Positions 7,469 through 15,546 of a DNA stretch of 28,170 bases are shown piece after piece. Within the stretch, counting starts at the first letter, position 1; each line of letters begins with the position of its first letter. The stretch covers positions 1-28,170 of the forward strand of contig DATIAR010000008.1 of NCBI GenBank assembly GCA_035457865.1, given 5' to 3'. Source of the DNA: UBA8516 sp035457865 (GTDB lineage: Archaea; Thermoproteota; Nitrososphaeria; Nitrososphaerales; Nitrosopumilaceae). The notes under the pieces were generated by a model, which was not told the origin of the DNA, did no database searches, and was given only the letters and a program-made list of their open reading frames with translations. Position numbers and translations under genes: made by a program.

Positions 7469-7545
7469 TGGCGGGTTCGCGGGGATTCGGACCCCGGACA
7501 GCCGGATTAAAAGTCCGGTACTCTACCTGGCTGAGCTACGAACCC
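7469..7545 (-). tRNA. tRNA-Lys (anticodon UUU), 3' CCA encoded
   Basis: The minus strand folds as a full cloverleaf: acceptor GGGTTCG/CGAACCC, D-stem GCTC/GAGT, anticodon arm CCGGA-CTTTTAA-TCCGG giving UUU, and T-stem CGGGG/CCCCG. The discriminator is G and the CCA is encoded (7471-7469). The T-loop reads TCCGAAT, so position 55 is C where U (pseudouridine) is nearly universal. No intron. A GTATAATTTA stretch (7567-7576 on the plus strand) is placed as a TATA box about 26 bp upstream. Confidence 0.93.
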
Positions 7546-7644
7546 AATGCGAAGTCTGATAGTTGCGTATAATTTAGTCTTTTACAAAATTTTTTGATTT
7601 AATAGAAACCTTTAAACTCAGATTTTTGTCCAGCTTACTCCGAC

Positions 7645-7753
7645 GCCCTTGTAGTATAGTGGGGCATGGAGAAATCCATTCCTCGTAAAACCCGGTCTAG
7701 AATGGGGCCCTGTCACGGCCTCGACGCGTGTTCAAATCCCGCCAAGGGCGCCA
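7645..7753 (+). tRNA. tRNA-Asp (anticodon GUC) with a noncanonical insertion near the D-arm
   Basis: A 109-nt gene with acceptor GCCCTTG/CAAGGGC, discriminator G and encoded CCA (7751-7753). The anticodon arm GGGCC-CTGTCAC-GGCCT (7705-7721) gives GUC. The D-arm starts normally (TA, GTAT, then AGTGGGGC), but about 34 extra nucleotides lie between the D-loop and the anticodon stem. Removing roughly 7668-7701 restores a D-stem (GTAT with ATAT) and a 75-nt tRNA. I could not identify a convincing bulge-helix-bulge, so the exact splice sites are open by 1-3 nt. Part of the insertion folds into ATGGA-GAAA-TCCAT (7666-7679), a GNRA-capped hairpin. The T-stem GCGTG/CCCGC has a U-C mismatch. A TTTAAACTC stretch near 7611-7619 is the likely TATA box. 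Confidence 0.8.
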
Positions 7754-7807
7754 TTTTACTTTATTTGAAAACTGATGAAAAATAAAAAACAATCGTCTTT
7801 TTCATAA

Positions 7808-8614
7808 CTAATTGTGATTTAGCTTACTCATTATATCGTCAAGAGCTTTTTTATTTGCAGCTGCAATAAAAGAGAGCTTGTTATGATAACCTAGATCAGA
7901 ATCAAGAGTTTTCCCATTTTTATCAACAACATATCCTCCAGCTTCTAAGGCAACTAGAAGGCCTGCAGCAACATCAGTGACTCGTATTTTATCCCTCAAA
8001 TCAATAAATACATCAATAAGGCCTCTAGCGAGCATTCCAAATTCCAAGGCGTTTGCACCAAAGTGCCTGATGTGGTTTGAAGACGCAATTATTGGGGATA
8101 ATGCTTCAAGCACTTTTGGTGAAATCCCAGATATATCAAGACCTAAAACAAAATAGATTGGATTTTTATCATTATTGACAGAAATTTTCTTTCCATTCAA
8201 AAAGGCACCTTTACCTTTTGTTGCATAATATATGTCACCCCTTGAAAGGTCTATTACTACTCCATCTGTAACAGAACTAAGCTTATAGTCTGTTGCAAAT
8301 GCAAGAGAACAACAAAAAAATGGTAGCCCTCTTACAGCATTTGTAGAACCATCAACTGCATCCATGATGATAAATCCCCTTGGATTTTTTGAAAGCTCGA
8401 CTTTACCGCATTCTTCGCCAAGAACTACACAATCAAATTTTATCTCTTTTAGATAATCCAAAACTGTTTTTTCTGCAACAACATCTATTTTTCTTGATAT
8501 GTCTCCCCCTGCACCTCTACCAAAATCTCCTCCAGATTCTTTTGTGCCTGCGAGGTGTTTTACATTATTATAGACTCGTTTTGATGCTTCTAATAATATC
8601 TCAATAACTTCCAT
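7808..8614 (-). CDS. Inositol monophosphatase-family phosphatase
   Basis: A 268-residue Mg-dependent, Li-sensitive-type sugar phosphatase fold. Metal-site motifs are present in order: GEECG (66-70), DAVDGSTN (85-92, a variant of DPxDGTxN) and VTDVAAGLLVALEAGG (212-226), with Asp214 as the third metal ligand. Archaeal relatives act on inositol-1-phosphate and often fructose-1,6-bisphosphate or related phosphates, so the substrate is left open. The frame extends 36 codons further upstream, but I start at the ATG at 8614 because the family begins here and an AATAAATTA box lies 26 bp upstream (8636-8644). The ATG at 8626 is an alternative. It is divergent from the next gene. Confidence 0.85.
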   Translation of the reverse strand: MEVIEILLEASKRVYNNVKHLAGTKESGGDFGRGAGGDISRKIDVVAEKTVLDYLKEIKFDCVVLGEECGKVELSKNPRGFIIMDAVDGSTNAVRGLPFFCCSLAFATDYKLSSVTDGVVIDLSRGDIYYATKGKGAFLNGKKISVNNDKNPIYFVLGLDISGISPKVLEALSPIIASSNHIRHFGANALEFGMLARGLIDVFIDLRDKIRVTDVAAGLLVALEAGGYVVDKNGKTLDSDLGYHNKLSFIAAANKKALDDIMSKLNHN

Positions 8615-8700
8615 ATTTTTCCTCATCTTCCATCCTAATTTATTCCAAATAACTCTAAAGTAACTCAATGCATAAATAATAAAACAAGATTTGCCATTAT

Positions 8701-9819
8701 GTGAGCGGCAAAGACGAATCAATTTTTAGCAAAGATGCACTTTTAGGCACAAAACCTGGCAAAGAAATTGTAAAGCAAGCTCTTTTCAAAAGTAAAGGTT
8801 ATCGACAATTTAACAAATACAAAAAAGAGGCCGAAGAAGAATTTTCAAACTTTGTAAAACGATTCACCAATGATTTGTTAAAAGAAATTAAATCTGACTC
8901 ATCGCCTAATACAACACAACAAAAATTTGCAGAAGAAATAGGATCCAACGAATTAATACTGAACCAATCACAAATAGACATAGTAAAAACTAGACTTGAA
9001 AATTATGAAACACTAACAGATAGGGTTTCAAGAATTTTAAACTCAAATTTTGTTAAGATGACATTACCTGTTTTTAGTGCACTATATGATGCATCTTCAG
9101 AATATTTTAGTGATAAACAAGATTCTGAATTACGAACCGCCATGATTGATGGTCATATTATCGCAATAGATTTGAGTGAACCAATGGACAGAATTATGGA
9201 TAAAGATGAAGACTTGGAGTACCTTGATGACTACAAACTCATGAATCCGTATCTACTACAACTCGCAAGAGATAAAATAGCAAAAGGAGGAAAGGGCGTT
9301 CTTGAAACATTTGAACATGGATTCAAGGATGCGAGAATTGGTCAATATCTTGATTTCAAGTTAAAGGCAAAACCTACTAACATATCTGAAGAAGAAATGA
9401 TGCAATGTTACAAAAAATACAGAGCAGTTATGGGTACTGCAGGAAGAAATATGGCTCTAAATAGAAAACCCCTTGGCGAGATATTTCATCTTGGTATGGC
9501 TAAAGCAGCTGAATCAGTTGGATGTGGAAATGAGATCGAAGATTCAATCAAAAATAAGTTTGTCAAGATTCCATCATGGCCTCTTTACTACAGTCTGCTT
9601 TCTGGAAATGTAAAAAAAGGCTTTGAGCTTACAATAGAAAAAAGTAATCTGTATCTAAATGAAGCAAAACTTGCACTTGAATTATTACCAGAAAACTTTT
9701 CGCACAAAAACTTTTTAGAGTTTCTATTTCTCACAGTTGAACATTATAATCTTTTTTGGTTCAATCAATTGCAAAAAGAAAATCTTTGGTCAGAATTCTC
9801 TGCCAATCTCCCAAAGTGA
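8701..9819 (+). CDS. Conserved-looking hypothetical protein, all-helical, upstream of rfcL
   Basis: A 372-residue soluble protein that I do not recognise. It is rich in Lys, Glu and predicted helices throughout. There is no Walker motif, no zinc motif, no membrane span, and only two Cys, both in its middle part. The start is a GTG at 8701 (the nearby ATG is followed at once by a stop in its own frame), with an AT-rich CATAAATAATAAAA box about 26 bp upstream. rfcL starts 5 bp after its stop, so the two are almost certainly cotranscribed. A link to replication or clamp loading is suggested by this position alone. Confidence 0.7.
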   Translation: MSGKDESIFSKDALLGTKPGKEIVKQALFKSKGYRQFNKYKKEAEEEFSNFVKRFTNDLLKEIKSDSSPNTTQQKFAEEIGSNELILNQSQIDIVKTRLENYETLTDRVSRILNSNFVKMTLPVFSALYDASSEYFSDKQDSELRTAMIDGHIIAIDLSEPMDRIMDKDEDLEYLDDYKLMNPYLLQLARDKIAKGGKGVLETFEHGFKDARIGQYLDFKLKAKPTNISEEEMMQCYKKYRAVMGTAGRNMALNRKPLGEIFHLGMAKAAESVGCGNEIEDSIKNKFVKIPSWPLYYSLLSGNVKKGFELTIEKSNLYLNEAKLALELLPENFSHKNFLEFLFLTVEHYNLFWFNQLQKENLWSEFSANLPK

Positions 9820-9824
9820 TAAAC

Positions 9825-10985
9825 ATGATGTGGTCAGAAAAATATAGACCAAAGAATCTGCTTGACCTAATTGGAAATGAGGAAGCCAAAGTTTCAATCG
9901 TTGAGTGGTTTGGAAAGTGGGTAAAAGGAACAAAACCAATTTTGCTTGTAGGTCCTCCTGGTACGGGAAAAACTACACTTGCAACACTTTGTGCAAAACA
10001 ATTCGGTTATGATCTTATAGGACTTAATGCAAGTGACATCCGAAATAAACAAAGGATTCAAGAACTACTTACTCCCGTGCTTGGAAATTCAAGTCTTCTT
10101 GGTAAACCAATGATTTTTGTAGATGAAGTAGACGGTATTCATGGAAAATCTGACTATGGTGGTGTTGAAGCACTTGTTGACATTCTCAAGGAACCCACTG
10201 TGCCAATAATCCTAGCTGCAAATACTGACAGATCAGATAAAATGAAAACCATAAAAAAAGCAACAAAAACAATCCTACTCAGACCCATTCCACCAAGATT
10301 ACTAAGATTATACCTTGAATCAATTCTAAAAAAAGAAGGAGCATCGCTAAGCGCTGGCATTCTTCTTAGACTTGTGGTAACATCAAAAGGAGACATTAGA
10401 TCTATGATTAATTCTGCACAAGCCCTTGTCACTGGATTTGAACCACAAACCGAGAAATCGTTTCAATCTGCAGATATAGAGGAATCAATAAATTCATTCT
10501 TCAAGGCTAAATCTATTGATGAAGCACGAGCTATACTATATTCATTAAGAATCGATCCACGAGAAAAAATTCAAGCCTTTTACTCTAGCGTCATAACAAG
10601 CGATCTGACAAAAAATGACATGCAAAGAATGCTTCAAATTATTTCCGAGGCAGATTTGATTTATGGTAAAATAATAAAAACTCAAGAGTGGCGACTCTTG
10701 AGATATCTAGATTCTATATTGCTTGGTTTATACAGAGAAGGTACAGCAGCAAGATATTCCCAGTTTAACTTACCATGGCCAATTCTTAATAGATTAAGAT
10801 GGGATGGAAAAGCGATAAAGGGTTTGATATTGACACTTGCGAAAAGAATGCATGTATCAACAAGCAGTTTTGCTACCTTTTACTTTCCATATCTTTTGTT
10901 CTGTATGAAAAACAAAACGCTTGATTTGAATCTTGACGAAACTCATAATGAAATTTTACAAAAGGAGATATCGACATTAAAATGA
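9825..10985 (+). CDS. rfcL: Replication factor C large subunit (clamp loader ATPase)
   Basis: The archaeal RFC large subunit loads the PCNA clamp with several copies of the small subunit. 386 residues from the ATG at 9825; MMWSEKYRPKNLLDLIG is the standard RFC opening. AAA+ motifs are intact: Walker A GPPGTGKTT (43-51), Walker B FVDEVDG (98-104) and sensor 1 AANTD. The helical collar follows. The C-terminus is short (archaeal RfcL is often 400-500 residues) and I see no clear PCNA-interacting QxxLxxFF box. The frame is open 69 nt further upstream within the preceding gene, but the family N-terminus fixes the start. The stop overlaps the next start (ATGA). Confidence 0.93.
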   Translation: MMWSEKYRPKNLLDLIGNEEAKVSIVEWFGKWVKGTKPILLVGPPGTGKTTLATLCAKQFGYDLIGLNASDIRNKQRIQELLTPVLGNSSLLGKPMIFVDEVDGIHGKSDYGGVEALVDILKEPTVPIILAANTDRSDKMKTIKKATKTILLRPIPPRLLRLYLESILKKEGASLSAGILLRLVVTSKGDIRSMINSAQALVTGFEPQTEKSFQSADIEESINSFFKAKSIDEARAILYSLRIDPREKIQAFYSSVITSDLTKNDMQRMLQIISEADLIYGKIIKTQEWRLLRYLDSILLGLYREGTAARYSQFNLPWPILNRLRWDGKAIKGLILTLAKRMHVSTSSFATFYFPYLLFCMKNKTLDLNLDETHNEILQKEISTLK

Positions 10986-11299
10986 GCTGGCGTAAAATGC
11001 CAATGAAATTTCCGGGTATATGTGTTGTATGCAAAAAGAAAATTGAGATAAATGAGGTAGGATTTTGGGCCAAGGGATTAGGGATAAAACACCTTGCATG
11101 CGCAGAAGTTGTAGAGCTTCGGTGTCTTGTTTGTGGAGGACCTGCAGGTTGCCCCAAATGTGAATTTAAAGATGATTGCGATCTTTCTAACGTGTCACAA
11201 CTATGTATATGTAAAAAATGTGGTGATTTGAACGATCCATTTACAACATATCAAAAAGCTGTCAGCAAAAAATTCCCAATTCTGAATCTTAAAATTTAG
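10982..11299 (+). CDS. Small Cys-rich, probably zinc-binding protein coupled to rfcL
   Basis: A 105-residue basic protein with 11 cysteines: CVVC, then HLAC about 24 residues on, CLVC, CPKC, a single C in DDCDL and CICKKC. The spacing suggests two or more zinc-ribbon or treble-clef sites rather than a ferredoxin. The first part (GICVVCKKKI...GFWAKGLGIKHLAC) looks like a Cys4/Cys3His knuckle. I do not recognise the family. Its ATG overlaps the rfcL TGA by 4 bp, which implies coupled translation and suggests a role near DNA replication or repair; that is inference. The Met at codon 6 is an alternative start. Confidence 0.7.
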   Translation: MSWRKMPMKFPGICVVCKKKIEINEVGFWAKGLGIKHLACAEVVELRCLVCGGPAGCPKCEFKDDCDLSNVSQLCICKKCGDLNDPFTTYQKAVSKKFPILNLKI

Positions 11300-11370
11300 C
11301 CTATAAACAAAATGTTGATGTATAACGATTTAACCGATTAGATATAGACTCAAGAAATAAACCTAATTAA

Positions 11371-11380
11371 ATTAATATAG
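11371..11380 (+). promoter_or_regulatory. TATA box of the acyl-CoA carboxylase operon
   Basis: ATTAATATAG centred near 11376 lies 32 bp before the ATG at 11408. Transcription would begin near 11402, giving a leader of about 6 nt. The 99-bp gap before the operon (11300-11398) otherwise shows only AT-rich sequence. Confidence 0.45.
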
Positions 11381-11407
11381 GCTGCGACTTGTTTTTAATT
11401 GAAACTA

Positions 11408-12955
11408 ATGCACTCTGATAAAATTAAAAATTTTTTACAAAAAAGAAGAGAGGCAAATCAGGGTGGAGGACAAGACAAAATTCTTTCTCAACATGAAAAA
11501 GGTAAATTGACAGCAAGTGAGAGAATTGATCTTTTGCTTGATGAAGGTAGTTTTACAGAAATTGATGCACTTACAACACATCACTATCATGAATTTGAGA
11601 TGCAAGACAAAAAATTCTTTGGTGATGGCGTTATCGCAGGTTATGGTACTATAAATGGAAGGCAGGTCTTCCTCTTCGCTTATGATTTTACCGTCCTAGG
11701 GGGGACTCTCAGCGAGATGGGTTCTAAAAAAATAACAAAAGTAATGGAACATGCAATGAAAGTCGGATGTCCAATAATTGGTATAATTGATTCCGGTGGT
11801 GCAAGAATACAAGAAGGAATTCTCAGTCTTGATGGATTTGCCAACATCTTTTATCATAATCAACTAGCATCAGGGGTTATACCACAAATCACTGCAAGCA
11901 TCGGTCCCTCCGCAGGTGGTGCTGTATATTCTCCAGCAATGACAGATTTTGTTATAATGGTTGATAAATTGGCTACAATGTTTGTAACAGGACCAGAAGT
12001 TGTAAAAACTGTTCTTGGAGAAGAAGTATCGTTTGATGAGCTTGGTGGTGCAATGTCACATGGAAAAAATAGCGGTGTTGCACACTTTGTCGCAAAAAAT
12101 GAATATCAATGCATGGATTATGTAAGAACCCTCTTATCTTATATTCCACAAAATAATACTGAAGAACCACCCATTGTACAAACAAATGATGATCCAAACA
12201 GACTAGATAACAATCTGATAAACATCATACCAGAAAACCCACTACAACCATATGATATGAAGGAGATAATTTATTCAATATTAGACAACCGTGTATTTTT
12301 TGAGGTACACGAATTATTTGCACAAAATGTTATAGTTGGATTTGGAAGGATGAATGGCAGAACGGTAGGAATTGTAGCAAATCAACCGATGGTGCTTGCA
12401 GGCGCATTAGATATTGATTCATCTAATAAAGCTGCGAGGTTCATCAGATTCTGTGATTGCTATAACATACCAATTGTCACTTTTGTGGATACTCCTGGAT
12501 ACATGCCTGGAACGCAACAGGAGCATAGTGGTATAATTAGACATGGAAGCAAGCTTTTGTATGCATACTGTGAAGCAACCGTGCCAAAGATAACCGTAAT
12601 AATTGGCAAAGCCTATGGTGGGGCTTACATTGCTATGGCAAGCAAAAACCTTGGAACTGACATGAACTATGCTTGGCCCACAGCTCAAATCGCGGTACTT
12701 GGTTCCGAAGCAGCAGTAAAAATAATGAATAGAAAAGAAATTGCAGCTGCAAAAGATCCAGAAGCTTTGAAAAAACAACTTGTTGACAACTTTACAGAAA
12801 AGTTTGCTAATCCTTACGTTGCAGCATCATACGGAACAGTTGACGTAGTACTGGATCCTGCAGAAACACGCCCAATGATAATCAAGGCATTGGAATCACT
12901 TGCTAACAAACGTGAAAAAAGACATCCACGAAAACATGGGAATATAAATCTGTGA
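11408..12955 (+). CDS. pccB: Acetyl-/propionyl-CoA carboxylase, carboxyltransferase subunit
   Basis: Transfers the carboxyl group from biotin to acetyl-CoA or propionyl-CoA, the two carboxylation steps of the 3-hydroxypropionate/4-hydroxybutyrate cycle. 515 residues from the ATG at 11408, the usual PccB/AccD5 size, with both crotonase-like halves. The N-half has DSGGARIQEG (GGARIQEG at 130-137) and GPSAGGAVYSPAMTDF; the C-half has DTPGYMPGTQQE and GKAYGGAYIAM (400-410). Ile408 occupies the position where propionyl-specific Streptomyces PccB has Asp and the acetyl-accepting AccB has Ile. A TTG three codons upstream is a less likely start. It is followed without a gap by the biotin carboxylase and then the carrier protein, so the enzyme is complete here. 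Confidence 0.93.
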   Translation: MHSDKIKNFLQKRREANQGGGQDKILSQHEKGKLTASERIDLLLDEGSFTEIDALTTHHYHEFEMQDKKFFGDGVIAGYGTINGRQVFLFAYDFTVLGGTLSEMGSKKITKVMEHAMKVGCPIIGIIDSGGARIQEGILSLDGFANIFYHNQLASGVIPQITASIGPSAGGAVYSPAMTDFVIMVDKLATMFVTGPEVVKTVLGEEVSFDELGGAMSHGKNSGVAHFVAKNEYQCMDYVRTLLSYIPQNNTEEPPIVQTNDDPNRLDNNLINIIPENPLQPYDMKEIIYSILDNRVFFEVHELFAQNVIVGFGRMNGRTVGIVANQPMVLAGALDIDSSNKAARFIRFCDCYNIPIVTFVDTPGYMPGTQQEHSGIIRHGSKLLYAYCEATVPKITVIIGKAYGGAYIAMASKNLGTDMNYAWPTAQIAVLGSEAAVKIMNRKEIAAAKDPEALKKQLVDNFTEKFANPYVAASYGTVDVVLDPAETRPMIIKALESLANKREKRHPRKHGNINL

Positions 12956-14452
12956 TTGTATTTGATTGAAAAAATTCTGATAGCAAATAGAGGAGAAATC
13001 GCTATACGTGTGATAAAAGCATGTAAAACTTATGGTTTAAAATCTGTCGCAGTATATTCTGATGAAGATGTAAATTCACGTCACACTAAGATGGCATCAG
13101 AAGCTTATCACATAGGCCCAGCTTCTCCATCACAAAGCTATCTTAACATGGAAAAAATAATTGAAGTTGCACTTAGCTCAGGCGCGGACGCAATTCATCC
13201 TGGATATGGATTTCTTTCAGAAAACGCTGACTTTGCAGATCTTTGTGAAAAGAAAAAACTGAACTTTATTGGTCCAAGTGGCAAATCTATGAGACTTTGT
13301 GGTGACAAAATGTTGTGTAAAGATGCAATGATAAAAGCAAAAGTGCCTACGGTACCAGGAAGTCCTGGTATAGTAGAAGAGGTAGAAAAAGCACTTGATA
13401 TTGCTCACCAAATAGGTTATCCAGTTTTACTCAAGTCAGTTTTTGGTGGTGGAGGACGAGGAATCCGATTAGTAAATAATGAAAAGGAACTAAGAGAGGC
13501 TTTTGAAATAGCATCTGGTGAATCAAAAGCAGCGTTTGGTAAATCTGCACTTTTTGTAGAAAAGTTTCTCCCCAAAATACGACATATAGAATATCAATTA
13601 TTTAGAGACAAACATGGTAATGCAGTGCACATCTTCGAAAGAGAATGTTCTATTCAAAGAAGACACCAGAAGCTCATTGAGATGTCTCCTTCCCCTGTTG
13701 TTGATCAAAAGACGCGCGATGAAATTGGGAAAATTGCAGTAAATGCAGCTATTGCAGTCGATTACACCAATGCTGGGACTGCAGAGTTTCTAAGACTGGA
13801 TGATGGAACATTTTATTTTATAGAAATTAACGCACGACTTCAAGTAGAACATCCTGTAACAGAACTTGTTTCAGGCCTTGACCTTGTAAAACTACAGATA
13901 GATATAGCAAATGGAAAAGAAATTCCATTTAAACAAAAAGACTTGAAGCTAAAAGGATGTGCAATTGAATGTAGAATTAATGCAGAAGATACATTTCTTG
14001 ACTTTGCCCCATCAACAGGATCAGTTCCAGATGTAAATATTCCATCTGGGCCTGGTGTAAGAGTTGATACATATCTATATCCTGGTTGTACCGTTTCTCC
14101 ATACTATGATTCTTTGATGGCAAAACTTGTAACATGGGGAGAAACTTTTGAAGAATCCAGACAAAAAATGCAAATGGCCCTTTCAGACTTTTACATTGAG
14201 GGTGTTGAGACATCAATACCTCTATACAAAACAATACTCGATAGCAAAGAATTCATCAATGGTGACTTGTCAACTGATTTTCTTGAGAGATTCAAAATTT
14301 TAGACAGACTGCGTGATGATATCAATAAAGAAGTTTTGAAGAAAACTGATGCAGCACTTGCAGCAGTAATAATCCACTCTGAATTCCTGAAAAGCAGAGT
14401 CAAACCACACACAGGTAGTATTCGTTGGAAAAGCCAACTGGATAAATCATAG
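12956..14452 (+). CDS. accC: Acetyl-/propionyl-CoA carboxylase, biotin carboxylase subunit
   Basis: ATP-grasp enzyme that carboxylates biotin with bicarbonate. 498 residues. It shows ILIANRGEIAIRVI at the N-terminus, HPGYGFLSEN (81-90), the glycine-rich ATP lid GGGGRGI (164-170), ERECSIQRR (228-236) and EINARLQVEHPVTE (290-303). No ATG is available: the frame opens with TTG immediately after the upstream TGA, and a second TTG two codons later is equally possible. Either start implies reinitiation by ribosomes ending pccB. It is a stand-alone biotin carboxylase of archaeal type, not fused to the carrier domain, which is encoded 2 bp downstream. Confidence 0.93.
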   Translation: MYLIEKILIANRGEIAIRVIKACKTYGLKSVAVYSDEDVNSRHTKMASEAYHIGPASPSQSYLNMEKIIEVALSSGADAIHPGYGFLSENADFADLCEKKKLNFIGPSGKSMRLCGDKMLCKDAMIKAKVPTVPGSPGIVEEVEKALDIAHQIGYPVLLKSVFGGGGRGIRLVNNEKELREAFEIASGESKAAFGKSALFVEKFLPKIRHIEYQLFRDKHGNAVHIFERECSIQRRHQKLIEMSPSPVVDQKTRDEIGKIAVNAAIAVDYTNAGTAEFLRLDDGTFYFIEINARLQVEHPVTELVSGLDLVKLQIDIANGKEIPFKQKDLKLKGCAIECRINAEDTFLDFAPSTGSVPDVNIPSGPGVRVDTYLYPGCTVSPYYDSLMAKLVTWGETFEESRQKMQMALSDFYIEGVETSIPLYKTILDSKEFINGDLSTDFLERFKILDRLRDDINKEVLKKTDAALAAVIIHSEFLKSRVKPHTGSIRWKSQLDKS

Positions 14453-14454
14453 AA

Positions 14455-14967
14455 ATGGAATTTAAAATAGAAAATCTTGGAAACAAGTTTGATGCAGAAA
14501 TTGTGCAAAGTCTTGGTAATTCAGAATATATAATAAAAATTCAAGAAAAGGAAAGAAACCTCAAGATTCTGAACATGACTTCTAACAAAATAGAATTCAT
14601 GTTGGATAACAGATATCACATAGCAAAATATCTTGATAACAACACCGCTAAGATGACTGTTGTAGTAGACGGCTTACAGATTACATTTGATAAACACTCT
14701 GAACTGGATAAAATAGTATACAAGAATTCTGGTGTTGAGAGTGGGAGTGATTCTCAAATAAGCCTACGAAGCCAGATTCCTGGAAGGGTTGTGTCTATCA
14801 ACGCAAACATCGGTGATAAAGTAAAAAAAGGAGACGTATTATGTGTCTTGGAATCTATGAAAATGCAAGTTTCAATAAAATCACATAAAGATGGTTCTGT
14901 CAAGTCAATAAAAATAAAACAAGGAGCATCGGTTGCAAAAAATGACGTAATGATGGAAATTGAATAA
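14455..14967 (+). CDS. accB: Biotin carboxyl carrier protein of acyl-CoA carboxylase
   Basis: 170 residues. The C-terminal biotinyl domain (about 100-170) carries the attachment motif ESMKM with biotinyl-Lys136, preceded by PGRVVSINANIGDKVKKGD. The N-terminal 95 residues (beta-rich, with VVVDGLQITF) resemble the domain that docks carriers to carboxylases. It is third in the carboxylase operon, starting 2 bp after accC. Ala is the commoner residue before MKM; Ser is tolerated. The AT-rich 19-bp gap to the convergent peroxiredoxin must contain the end of both transcripts. Confidence 0.93.
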   Translation: MEFKIENLGNKFDAEIVQSLGNSEYIIKIQEKERNLKILNMTSNKIEFMLDNRYHIAKYLDNNTAKMTVVVDGLQITFDKHSELDKIVYKNSGVESGSDSQISLRSQIPGRVVSINANIGDKVKKGDVLCVLESMKMQVSIKSHKDGSVKSIKIKQGASVAKNDVMMEIE

Positions 14968-14986
14968 AAATAAAATTATAAATTAT

Positions 14987-15460
14987 TTAATTTCCCTTTT
15001 TTAGAAAATTCACTATCTCTTGGTAGTTTGGTTCAATCAAAGGGTTGTCAGAAACCCACTTGTAAACTACTTTACCGTTCTCATCGACGATAAATACTGA
15101 ACGCTTTGCTGCATCATATCCCTTTACATGCAAGAGGTCTGGCATCAGTACATCATAATCGCGTATTGTCTGACTCTTGTAATCCCCAAGTATTGGAAAG
15201 TTAAGATGATGTGTTTCTGCAAACGCCTTGTTTGCAAATGGTCCATCGTTACTAATTCCAATAACCTGAGCACCCAATTTAGATATCTGATCCCAAGAAT
15301 CTCGGAAAGTACACATCTCTTTTGTACATACAGGCGAACTTGCAGCAACAAAAAATGACAACACAACTTTTTTACCCTTAAACTCATCAAGGCGTCGCAT
15401 CTTCAAATCTGTGTCCACCAAAGTAAAACTGGGAGCATTGTCTCCAACGTTCACTGTCAT
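14987..15460 (-). CDS. Peroxiredoxin, PrxQ/BCP-like
   Basis: Thiol peroxidase of 157 residues from the ATG at 15460, which has a GATATATA box about 24 bp upstream; the ten extra upstream residues in the open frame would span the promoter. It has the AhpC/TSA fold markers GDNAPSFTL, the peroxidatic site SSPVCTKEMCTFRD with Cys45, and a second Cys50 five residues on, the pairing used by atypical 2-Cys PrxQ/BCP enzymes. The usual Pro-x3-Thr-x2-Cys motif is altered: Val38 replaces Pro and Ser42 replaces Thr. RSVFIVDENGKVVYKW closes the fold. Its role is presumably detoxifying peroxides next to respiratory and carbon-fixation genes. It is divergent from the small Cys/His-rich gene. Confidence 0.88.
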   Translation of the reverse strand: MTVNVGDNAPSFTLVDTDLKMRRLDEFKGKKVVLSFFVAASSPVCTKEMCTFRDSWDQISKLGAQVIGISNDGPFANKAFAETHHLNFPILGDYKSQTIRDYDVLMPDLLHVKGYDAAKRSVFIVDENGKVVYKWVSDNPLIEPNYQEIVNFLKKGN

Positions 15461-15479
15461 GACTTCAATTTTGAATTCG

Positions 15480-15487
15480 GTATATAT
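15480..15487 (-). promoter_or_regulatory. TATA box of the peroxiredoxin gene
   Basis: On the minus strand TGATATATACC, centred near 15484, is 24 bp ahead of the ATG at 15460. It lies back to back with the promoter of the 46-residue protein gene. Confidence 0.5.
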
Positions 15488-15516
15488 CAATCATTATTTT
15501 CTAATTTTGTATACAG

Positions 15517-15526
15517 CAATAAATAG
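15517..15526 (+). promoter_or_regulatory. TATA-like box of the 46-residue protein gene
   Basis: CAATAAATAG is centred 25 bp before the ATG at 15547 and supports a leaderless short gene. Confidence 0.4.
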
Positions 15527-15546
15527 TGGTCATTTGCAGTAACTAT

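Noticed and set aside
7645..7753. tRNA-Asp as a pseudogene
   Set aside because: Acceptor, anticodon arm and encoded CCA are perfect and a promoter is present; an intron explains the extra length better, although the T-stem mismatch leaves some doubt.
8615..8722. 36-codon N-terminal extension of the inositol-monophosphatase-family protein
   Set aside because: It runs through the probable promoter (8636-8644) and across the start of the divergent gene; the family begins at the ATG at 8614.
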